Assembly (NCBI GenBank): GCA_963082975.1
Contig: OY720345.1
Span: forward strand, 57,642,528-57,706,527
Direction: 5' to 3'
DNA length: 64,000 nucleotides
Source of the DNA: Labia minor
Taxonomy: Eukaryota; Arthropoda; Insecta; Dermaptera; Spongiphoridae
How positions within the stretch are numbered: position 1 is the first letter of the stretch; each line of letters opens with the position of its first letter. The position numbers and the translations under genes are program-made. This document shows, piece by piece, positions 19,901 to 31,900 of this stretch. A model generated the notes under the pieces. It did no database searches, had not been told where the DNA came from, and worked only from the letters and a program-made list of their open reading frames with translations.

Positions 19901-22900
19901 CCGACCCCGATGCTATTAGGTTTTCGAGGGCTAAGGGTCTTTCACTTTTCACTCATTACTATCTTTTTTCTTTCTTCTTATTTGGGCTGGGACTGGTAGC
20001 GGGCTTGGTGACACTGCTTGCGAAAGATGTGTGGAATGATCCATTCAGCGCACTCGTCTTAGTGGCTCCCGACGTCTACGCGTCGCCCCCCACGAGAGTG
20101 AAGAGAGGCCAATGACGGGTGAGTGTGGAAGTCAAGCGGCGGATGATACTTCCCGCCCAATGACAAAAGCAACCGTAGCAATGGGGGTAGCCCGGTTTGT
20201 GATCACCCCCCCACACCCTGAGGAACTGCGTTCGGAGACAGCTCATCACTCTGGAGCATCAAAATCACCCATGGATAATAAAAACTATAAAAACAATAAA
20301 AGCACCGAAAACGATAATACAAAAGAAGATAAGACGGAACAAATAGGAATAGACCCATTCAAAAAAAGCAGCAAGCTTCTTCGCTCACCAGTTTCACAGA
20401 GGCGTAATAGTGAAGGAGATATGACAAATCTAGAGAAACTGCAAAAACGTCAGAAATCCCTAAAAGAGAAACAATATAAACCTTCAGAGAAGTCCGCTGA
20501 AACGCTAGTGATGATGACCGAAAATTCTGAACTTGGGAAAATACAAAACCTTCTCGTAGTAGCAGAGCAAAAGGAAGACGAACAGATTCTAGCTATCCAC
20601 AAAGCGCTTTCGGAAATGAAAATTGCTGTGGCTAAACAAAAAAATATAAGTAACGACGTCAAAAGCAACATTAACACCATTGGAGAGATCCTTGAAACAA
20701 CCAAGGTATATCGGAAAATGAGAAATGAAGCGATAGAAAGCTTAAAATTATTAGATCCCAATAACTTAACAAATGCCGATCAACAAAAAGTTAGTAAAAA
20801 ACGACCAGCCGGAAGCCCGCTGGCAATGAACGAAGAAAGAAGGAAAAAGTTAAACAGGAACCTAGAATTAGGAAAAGAAAAACCATCCCAACAAATGGAT
20901 ACTTTTACAACAGTCTATTCTAGGAAAAGGAACAGAAATACTGGGACAGAAAAACAGGATAACAAAACCGACAAGGAAATCATGAGAAAAAATACTGGAC
21001 AATCGAACACAGCTAGGAAAAAGTTAAAAGGGAAACCAGACGCCATTCTAATCAAACCAATTGAGGGACAATCGTATGCCGACGCACTGCGAAAAATTAG
21101 GTCAACGGTGAATCCTGAAATTACAGACACCAAAATCAAATCCTTGCGGAAAACGAGGGAAGGAGGAATTTTATTTGAACTAGCGGCTGAATCAAAGAAC
21201 AACGAGCTGTTTAGAGCAGAACTCCAAAAAGCTCTAGGGGTGGGTGTAATTATTAAGGGGTTAGAGCCAAAGACCAAAATAGAAATTCGGGACCTGGACT
21301 GTTGTACAACAAAAGAAGAGGTCGTGCAATCTATTAATACGCACCTGAAACGAGAAAGTGAGTGCAACGTATTCCTGACTAATCCAAACTCCAGACAGCA
21401 AGTCTTAGCTATTGTCGAGCTACGCACTAGAGACGCAAACGAGCTATTAAAATCAGGTAAAATCAAAATAGGATTCGTACTCTGTAGAATAAGAGAGAGA
21501 ATAAACGTAGTTCAGTGCTTTTCATGTTTTGGTTTTGGACATTTCCAAACAAACTGTAAGGGACCGTTCAGACGCAAAGAGGGTGTGTGTCTTAAATGTG
21601 GAGGAAATAGCCATCTGAAGAAGGACTGCGATAAAACCCCTAAATGTGTCTTGTGCGTAGAAAGAAACCTTAAACCTGAAGAAGTGGCCCACACCTTGGG
21701 CTCTGGAGCTTGCCGAGCATTTAGAGAGGCCCTTAAGGAAGCCAAGAATAACAGCTAAAAACAATGACAGGACAAATAAAACCCACAACCTCAAAGAACG
21801 CTATAACATTCTTGCAAGTTAATCTTGGCAAAGGAAGTATAGCACAGAACTTATGTTTCCAAACCGCTCTTGATCATGAAGTGGACTTTTTACTTCTTAC
21901 AGAACAATATAGAAAAACAGAATTTGTAGAGTGGCATCAAGACAAGAGTAACAGGGCAGCTATAGTGGTTGTAAACCCTACCAGGAAAATAAAAAACCCT
22001 GAGGAAAGCGATACGGGCTTTGCTGCATTGTTTCTTGGAGATATAAAAATCTATAGTTGCTACTTTTCCCCAAATGACAACCGAGAAAAATTCGAGGAGG
22101 AACTTTTTGCGTTGGAATATAATGTAAGAATGGCGGGACCCAATATAATAATCACAGGCGACTTTAACGCTAAATCCCCAATGTGGGGAGAATGGCGCCT
22201 AGATTGGAGGGGTCGATTGGTTAATGAGTTCATCGCACGTCTAGACTTGGTGGTAATAAATAACGGGAATAACCCAACCTTCCATAGAGGCAATTCGGAA
22301 TCAATCCTGGACCTGACTTTAGCTAGCCAGCAAACCGCTACACGTATTACAAGCTGGAAAGTCCTAGAGGTGGAATCACTTAGTGATCATTCCTATATAC
22401 TATTCCAAATTAAAGGAAAAACAACTAGGTCCCCAAAAGTTAGACGTAGAATAGCAAATAGCCCTAAAATATGGAATACCAATAAACTCAATATATTGGC
22501 TCTAGAAGACACAATTGAAGAACTTAGACTACTCGAAACATTTTCCGTCAAACATCCTCAACCAACGATTGAAGAAATTGCGAGGAAATTAATCAAAGAT
22601 ATGACACGATGCTGCAACAAAAGTATGCCCACACGGAAACTAAGCTCAAATAAAACAAAGGCCAAATACTGGTGGACAGACGAGATTGCCGATATTCGGC
22701 GTAAATGCCTTGACGCTAGAAGGAAAGCCACCAGGTCAAAGGGAGATCAGATCTTAAAACAACAATATAAGGACACTAAGAAACTTCTAAAGAAAGCAAT
22801 AAAAAAAAGTAAGGAATTAAAATGGAAAGATTTACTAGAGGAAGTAGAAAATGATCCATGGGGTCTTCCATACAAGATAGTCTGCAAAAAGTTAGGCAGG

Positions 22901-25900
22901 AAAAACATTATTCCACATCTCAACGAGAAAAATTGGGTACAGGAAATTATTCATGACCTATTCCCGAAAGGAGAAGAAATTCAAACACAATGTCTTCAAA
23001 TCGATCTAAAGAATGATGAACTTTTCACACTCGAAGAGTTAGCAATGGAAGGTCAGCGCCTGAAAATGGGCAAATCCCCCGGCTTCGACGGAATTCCAAA
23101 TGAAATCCTAAAGAAGATTATAAAAGATTACCCGGAGAGACTCTTGGGGGTGTATAATGAGTGTCTCAGAAACGAGTCCTTTCCAGAAGAATGGAAGAGA
23201 CAAAAACTTATCCTCCTGAGGAAGGGAGACAAACCTTTAGATAAAACATCTTCATATAGGCCAATATGCTTACTAGATACACTAGGCAAGGTCCTAGAAG
23301 GCCTTATCTTACAAAAGCTGGAGCATCACATTAACCTAACTGGCGGATTCTCTCGACACCAGTTCGGTTTTAGACGAGGGGTTTCGACCACCGACGCTAT
23401 AATGGAAACCTTAAGACTAGCTAAGGCAGCAAGGGAAAAGGGAAACGACAGGAAGGGGTTCTGTGCGTTGATAGCTATCGACATCAGGAATGCCTTCAAC
23501 TCGTTGAGGTGGAATGACATTCTTGATGCCTTATATAAAAGGAATGTGCCAGCTCACCTTTATAATATTATAGCCGACTACCTCAACAATAGGCAGATTA
23601 TCTACTTGGGCGATGGTTGGAAAATCCAGGAAAAAATGACAAGAGGAGCACCCCAAGGTTCCCGCTTGGGGCCATTCTTCTGGAATATCGTATACGACTC
23701 TCTCCTAAACGTAGATTGGCCAAATGGAGTCACGACCATTGGATTTGCTGACGATGCTATCATAATTGTAGAGGCACTAGAAGAACACATTCTGGAAGTA
23801 AAAATGGAGGAAAGCACCACCATAATTAAAAAGTGGCTAGCAGATAAAAAACTTGAGATGGCTGTTAATAAAACCGAAGCAGTCCTTGTGACAAAAAGAA
23901 GAGTATATAAGACACCAAGGCTGGTAATAGATGGCGTCCGCATCCCCTGGAAAAAACAGATGACCTATCTTGGTGTTGAGATAGATAGAAACCTCTCCTT
24001 CGGACCACACCTGGAAAAAACCTCAAAAAAAGCGGCAGAAACTGCAGGAACTCTCTCACGCTTGATGCCAAATATAGGCGGGCCTAGAGAGAAAAAACGT
24101 AGACTATATGCAAATGTTATTCAATCCAAATTACTGTATGCATCTCCTGTCTGGGTCGAGGCTGTAGATAAGAAGTCACACATCCAAAAGCTGTTTTCGG
24201 TACAACGACTAGCGGCATTGAAGGTCACTGCCGCATATCGAACTGTTTCAGGAGGTGCGGCGTTAGTGTTGGCGGGCATTCCACCTATTGATCTCATGGC
24301 CAAGGAGAGAAGCGAACTATTTTTCGAATTAAAAAATAAAACGGAAATAGAAAAAATAAATATTAAAAAAGCTGCCAGAGAAAGACTGCTAGATAGATGG
24401 CAGGAGAGGTGGGATGTAGATGAGAACGGGCGATGGACTCATAAACTAATCCCTAATATAAGTTCCTGGTTGCAAAGACGACATGGGGAGGTGAACTTTT
24501 ATTTAACTCAAGCCTTGTCAGGACACGGCTGCTTCCAAAGTTACCTACACAGAGTGGGAAGAGCATCATCGGCAATCTGTCCGAGTTGCAAAAAAGAGGA
24601 TAACGCAGAACACACAATATTCAACTGCGAAAAATGGAAGATGAAGAGGGAGGAGTTAGAAAATCGACTCGGAATGCCTATCACAGTAAATAACATATCA
24701 AGAGCAATGACATCCAAGGAGGAAAATTGGGTCATAATCTCCCAATATATACAAGATATACTAAAAATGAAGGAAGGCCAGCTAAGGGCTGTAAATTAAA
24801 AACAATCCCCGCGACAGATGATATGTCGAAAGGCGATACCTTTCGCGGAGGAATGGGTCAGAAATTAGAAAGAAGGAGTAGGTGTTTTAGTCGGTAGATC
24901 GTTTTGGAACGGAGCCCGACACTCTGTGCGTAAAGGCATTTCACCTACTATAAAAAAAAAAAAAAAAAAAAAAAATTTATTTAAATATTTTAATAAAATT
25001 AATAGTGATGCGATAATTTTGCACAGCAGTTGATATATAAATGTTTTTTAAATAATAAAGATACAACCATAATTTTATAATTCTTAAAGAAATTAATTGA
25101 ATTTATTTTATGAAAAAAAAAAAAATATTTTATAACATATAAATGAATGAATTTTTTTTTTTAATTTTTCAATAAGAAAAAAAAAAATCATAAATATACT
25201 TTTTCGGATATGATGTGTAGAAACTGGCGTAACTGGAGATACGGTTTGCCGATGTTGAATTGGCGTTACTGGTGTTATGGGTCTTGCTACGTGTACCATA
25301 TTATGAACTTGTGGAGAGAGAGGGGTTGGAGTCACCGTTGTTAATGTTTGGGGCGTTGAAGAAACTGATTGAATTGATGTTGAAGGAGTACCACTATTGA
25401 CAGCAGCCGCTGCAGCTGCCACCAAAGGTTGAGAACCCGTTACAGTCTCCACCACTCTCATTAAAATACAAGCTTTTGGACCGTAACTTTGTGCCTAGAT
25501 TGAAGAAAATTATAATTTTTCAATTCCAGTAAAGAAATCAATTTTATTTTTAAAAATATGAAAAAAATCAATAAATACCTCAACTGTGACCAGGGATACC
25601 AAAGTATCTACAGCTCCATGGACCCTAGTCAGTTGATTGCAAGCTCGCTCTCCAAGTGAGGATAAAGAATAAAGACATTCAAGAGTCTGAATGAGAAGCA
25701 TTATATCATGTAAAGTAAGATATTGACATAATCGATCATAAACCTGAAATGAAAAATTAATTAGTATAATATAATAGAAAATAATATCATATAATATAAT
25801 ATAAATTTAATTTTTACAGGTTGTTCGATGTGTCTTAAAAGAATTTCTTCATTTTCATCTTTTTGACACAATTTGTTCAGCACTTCAAGACACCCAACAA

Positions 25901-28900
25901 TTTGTCCCCGATCACAAGACGATAGGCCCGTTGTAATGGTGGCTAAAAGGTGTCTAGTGAGGGCGTCCTTGCTGGGCTCGCAAAGTAACAACTCAGAGGC
26001 AATATTACCGAGCATATCGAGTCCATGTTGATGGAGTGCATTCCATCGAGAATTTATTAATAATAATACAAATCTGAAATATTTAAAAACAATTATGAAT
26101 TAATATTTGAAAAAACTGTATTAAATTAATGGTCATTATTCAAGTAAACGCATTTTCGTGGATTTGGATAATTCTTTACCAGTGGTTTTTTTTGCAATTC
26201 TAAATTTTTTCGGACCTCTTCTAGTTTACGAGATAAAAATTATTAAAATTAGGATTTTTTAAGTTTGACAGATTAGTTATAAACGTCGAAATGCGTCATT
26301 AAGTAATGTTTTATTGACTAATTATTCAGTTATTCAATAATTTTCGGTTTAGCATTTATGAAAATTAAAAAATTAATTAAATAATTTTCCTATATCCAAA
26401 CCGAACTTATAAAAACAAAAAATTAGTGCGCCTTCTGGTAGTCAAACAGATAAAACATACTACCTATATAGAATATCAATGGATTTATATGCAAATTTTA
26501 ATAAATTTTATTTCGAGGCCCGAAAAAATTTCATAATAAAAGTTTATTTGGAATTGCAAAAGGAACCCACTGGTAAAGTATTATCCAAATCCACGAAAAT
26601 GCTTTTAATTGAATAATTACCAACGATTAAATTTGAAAAAGATATATAAATATGTATATGCGTTATATAGGGAGAGTGTGAACTAATAGTAGATATTGAA
26701 AAAAATCCTATTAAATTATTTAAATACCTAAGTAGGGTGAGATTCTCTGCTAAAACACCAACATTTTCTTCAACGAAACTTAAATTCCTTAAAATGGTTG
26801 CAATTTGGAGAACACGCTGACCAAAATAATCTTGAGTTCCATAAGTCCTCCCCATGCAAAATAATTCCCGATCGGTATCATTAAAAAACATTTTGTCTGT
26901 AATATCTATTTCAATTTCGTTGTTATTATTAGTAGTGTTGGTTTGTTTAACATTCGTAGTAGCTACATTCTTTCTCAAATGGGGAGGACTTGATGGTGCG
27001 TCTTCTGTTCTAATATCGGTAGCTGTTGCATTTTTTGGACGCCGCCTTGTGGGAAAAAGTAGTTCATCGGTGAGTTCTATCAGATCTTTATTTAATAGTG
27101 TATCCGGCCAAAAATGTCGGGGTGAATGCAAACGCACTTTTGTATATACATTGTGATACAATTCTCGTGTAGATTCTGTTGGAAAGTAAATATTTGTTTT
27201 AATTAATCAAGAAATAGAAATATATATATATATATTTTTAAGTATTAACTAATACATTTATATAAATGAATGTAAAAGAAAAAAAAACAATTATTAATTT
27301 CAATATTTGAATAGATTAAAATCCAAGGTTAGATAAATTCAAAGTAAATCCAATGATAAGATAACATTCTTGGAATTAAGGGTCGTTAATGAAATATGCA
27401 TGAAGTACTTACGGTGGTTATATACTCCCGCGTGCGCAAGGAGCAGGTCAACAAGCCGTGGTAACTTGTCAAGTTTGAGAGTATGTCGTCCCTCATTGCT
27501 GAGCAACGTGCATACATTAACGGCGAAGTCCTGTTCATTAGGCAACGGCGAAAGCAGTGATAGAGCAAGGCGCTCGTAATCAGAGCCTTTATACAGATCA
27601 GTGGAGAGGCCATTGTACGATCGGGAGGCATCTGAAACAAATATAAACCAAATAAAAAATAGATTAGATGTATAACGGTGGGAGGAAATTGGGAATATGT
27701 TGATGCTGATGTATTAAAGCATGAAAATTAGAAAATCAATAAATTGACAAATTTAAAAATGGGTTTTCTTATACTCATTTAATATTCTATATATAAAATA
27801 TAATAGAATATAGAATATATAGAATTGTAAAGAGACTAATCGAGCCAAACGTTGGGCTGCCACTTTGTAAGGAGGACCGTTTCAAGTTGGGGTCACTTTG
27901 TAGACGATCCTCTTACGTTGTGTGCCAATTTATAAGGGGATCTAAGTATGAGGCACTTGTAATGACCCACGATGACCGCGAATTGTTAATTATGTTAAGT
28001 TAATGATGGGCGCCAACTTTGGATATCCCAAAGTATAAAATAGTGTTGAAAAATTAAGGGAAAAGGGAAAACACAATAATAATGTTCACATTAATTTACT
28101 TTAATTAACTAGATAAAAATTAACAAATTAAATATACAAATTTTAAATAGAAAAATAAGAAAATGTAATTCACTATTGTCACTGGAATTAGCAGAAATAA
28201 TTATCACAGGGGGTGATGATAAGGATTATACACAAATAATTATATCACGGGACGTGATAAGTATAGGTTATATCAGGATGATATCACTTGTTCGACTGTA
28301 TCACAGGGTGTGATAAAAATGATTATATACAAAATAATTATATCACGGGACGTGATAAATACCAGGTCATATCGGGATGATATCACTAGTTAAACTGTAT
28401 CACAGGGTGTGATAATAAAAATGATTATATACAAAATAATTATATCACGGGACGTGATAAATACAGGTCATATCAGGATGATATCTCACTAGTTCCACTG
28501 TCCATTCTCAACTGTCTAAAAATATTAAAAACTTGGAGGGATGGATCCTCCCCTTATGTGAAATATAATATCTATATATATATATTACATTTTAAGAATA
28601 ATGCGACGAAATAACTTTGTTAATAAAAAAGAATAGAAAACAAAATAAACTAAAAAAAATAGATAAACAAAATAAAATGTATAATAAAAAAAAAAAATAA
28701 CTAAGAATATAAATACTTTGTCCGTTACATCCTCCCCCTCTGATTCCGAGGTCTTTTGATTGAGGGATCAGCCCTAGGAACGGACAATTTTTGGCCTTCC
28801 TCGCTTACGTAGAGGAACTACTGGAGTAGAACGCGTGTCGTGACTTAGACGCAATGCTGATGTATGAGGGGGAACAAGTCCTTGAGTAAATAAATGTTTT

Positions 28901-31900
28901 TGAGTTTGTGGTGGCTCCATAACTCCTGGTGGGCCCCGATGGGCTCTCGGAGACCCCACCAGCTGTCCATATCGGACAACAGGATCTTCTTTGCTGACTT
29001 TGGTACCGTCCATGGAATCGACGGCCCTTTGCAGCGCATTCAAACAACCGACTGTGTTTATATGATGTTCAGCGTAAGGAGTTGGCTCTCCCCCTGGTTG
29101 AAAGACAGTTTCATGTTCTTTTAATAAGTGGGCAAGTTTTATGTTCTGCTCTACAGTTAGCTGAATAGTGTTTTCAACAACAGTATTATTTTCATCAGTG
29201 GTGCAGAGATTTTCTCGAATAAATTTGTATTTTCTCTTAGGATAATTATGAAAATACCAGCGATTGTTTCGCATATCTAATACTAAACCTGCTTTTCTGA
29301 GGAAGTCAAGACCTAAGAGTGATCTATTTCCACTAACATTGGGTAGGAATATCATTTCTATATGTATTATTTTATTTTTGATTTTTACAGGAACCGTAGC
29401 TAATAACACGGAATGTATACGCTTTTTCCCGTCAGCTAGAGTTAAGGAAAGATTATCTACTTTAAAATGTTCTCCTCGTTGTCTTAAATAGCTGAGAAGA
29501 CGCTGACCGCCAATTGAGCGAGTGGCCCCGCTGTCAACGCAAATAGAACCAGAAGCTTCATAGATGGAGGCTTCTATTAGAGCGAGTTTAGTATCTCCAT
29601 TTGTAGTGACGTCACACTGTAAGGCTTGTGCGTTGGTAATTTCCTGCTTCGGATTGCAAGTTAGACACCTAGGTTTGGTGACTCCTGGAGTTCCGCAGCC
29701 GTAGCAACGAATTATTGAAGAGTCAGTCTCTTCTTTTTGTTTTTCACGAGGGTGTGAGTTTCTAATGGGTTTCCGATCATAATATTTCGATTTAGGGGGT
29801 TCGATAGATTTATTTGAAGTAATTGTTTTTGAAAATGGGGCCCTTAAGTTATCATAGGAGTCGAATTTTTCTGCGAGATCGAGGGGATCTCCCAATGTTT
29901 CCCAAGAGTCGAGGAAGTGATCTTTGCATTCGGATGAACACTTTCTCTTCATTTGATCAGCTAGGATCAAATTTTTAAGTTGATCAAAATTTTCAATTTT
30001 TAGATCGGATAGCCAGGCTTCTAGATAACCGCGTAGATTGAAGTAAAAATCTTTCCAAGTGTTTTCCGATGTCTTCTTGGAGGTGGAGAAAAGTTTTCTT
30101 ATTTTATCCGTAGTTAATTTAAATCGGTGAAGTAGGAGCTTCTTAATATGTTGATAGTCTTGGGCGACTTCATTTGGTTCTCTAATTATTAGAGTAGTAA
30201 TATCTGTGGGTAAAACCGAAATAAGATAAGTGACCCATGCATCCTCAGATATGCCAAGAAAATTCATTTGTCTTTCGAAAAGACGCAGATACGTATTAAT
30301 ATCGTCATCGTTAATTTTAAATAGAGGTAAGAATTTCAATATATCTACTTTCGGTTGAAGTGGGGTTGGTGATTCTACCTGGTTCACTACGGTTTGAATT
30401 CGGAGTTTCTCTAGTTCAAATTGTCTTTCCTTCTCCTTTTCTTCTCTTTCATCTTTCTCCCTTTCCCTCTCCCTTTCTTCTTTCTCCCTTTCCCTCTCTC
30501 TTTCTTCTTTTTCCTTCCTATCCTCTATGATGGTCATAAGTAATTCCCGTGTAAGGTCTTCATCATAATCAGGCAATGACGTGATGTCATTTTTTATATC
30601 GATCCTACGAGAATCTAAATTCATAACTATTCCTAATTCCTGTGCTAAAAGGATAAGATCCTCCTTTTTCCCTTTGCCGAAAAATGACATTTTTAATAGG
30701 ATAATTAAATTTAATGTTAACCAAAGAGAAAAAAAAATTAATTAATTAATCAAAATTAAAAGTTATTTAGTCGCGTACAATTGAATTATACAATGTTTAA
30801 TTATAATATAAGGTAATTGAAATATAATTTAAAATATATAAAAGTATTTAAATATTTGAAAATATAGTGATATTTTATCAATTTTATTAATTCATTAATT
30901 TAAATATAATGTAGTAGAATAAAATTTAAAATCAAAAAAAAAAAAAAAAAAATTTACAAATTAAACATATAAATTAATTAATTATAACTAATAATAATAT
31001 TAATATATTCAAACTATTTTTATTGAATTAGAATTAAATAGATAAATATTCTATTTGTTAGATAAATGTGAAAATTAAAAATAAAATAAAAAAAATTAAC
31101 AAGTGTTAAATCTTATTATATGTATTAAACAAGAAGATATAATTTATTTAAATTTAAAGTATAAAAGTAAAAGTTTTGAATTTCTATTTTATTAATTAAA
31201 TATTAAATTGTAGTATAAGTCCGTTGAGACCAAAAGTGATGATACTGCTCACCAAAGATGAATAATGTACTTTTCTCAGGAGCCGTGGTGTACTAATCGG
31301 GCTTCAGGTTGGGCTGCCACTTTGTAAAGGATGACTAATCGAGCCAAACGTTGGGCTGCCACTTTGTAAGGAGGACCGTTTCAAGTTGGGGTCACTTTGT
31401 AGACGATCCTCTTACGTTGTGTGCCAATTTATAAGGGGATCTAAGTATGAGGCACTTGTAATGACCCACGATGACCGCGAATTGTTAATTATGTTAAGTT
31501 AATGATGGGCGCCAACTTTGGATATCCCAAAGTATAAAATAGTGTTGAAAAATTAAGGGAAAAGGGAAAACACAATAATAATGTTCACATTAATTTACTT
31601 TAATTAACTAGATAAAAATTAACAAATTAAATATACAAATTTTAAATAGAAAAATAAGAAAATGTAATTCACTATTGTCACTGGAATTAGCAGAAATAAT
31701 TATCACAGGGGGTGATGATAAGGATTATACACAAATAATTATATCACGGGACGTGATAAGTATAGGTTATATCAGGATGATATCACTTGTTCGACTGTAT
31801 CACAGGGTGTGATAAAAATGATTATATACAAAATAATTATATCACGGGACGTGATAAATACCAGGTCATATCGGGATGATATCACTAGTTAAACTGTATC

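Larger units (their letters stand above)
19693..24975 (+). mobile_element. Full-length R1-clade non-LTR retrotransposon
   Basis: About 5.3 kb, much richer in GC than its surroundings. It contains a structured 5' UTR, two intact ORFs (20112-21758 and 21764-24799), a 3' UTR with a perfect three-way-junction fold (24809-24848), and a 24-nt poly(A) tail (24952-24975). It is antisense to ARID2. Intact frames point to a recent insertion. The 5' end is placed by composition change and I could not identify a target-site duplication. Confidence 0.88.
19319..25033. mobile_element. TA-flanked inverted-repeat DNA element, interrupted by an R1-clade LINE
   Basis: Left arm (from 19319) T-A-AACTGCTGTGCAAAATTA and on to CGCATCACT. 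The right arm (ending 25033) is its reverse complement over about 28 bp with one mismatch. TA dinucleotides flank both ends (19317-19318 and 25034-25035), as in Tc1/mariner insertions. No transposase is left. Outside the LINE only about 430 bp belong to this element, so it is a MITE-like copy. It lies in an ARID2 intron. Confidence 0.82.
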
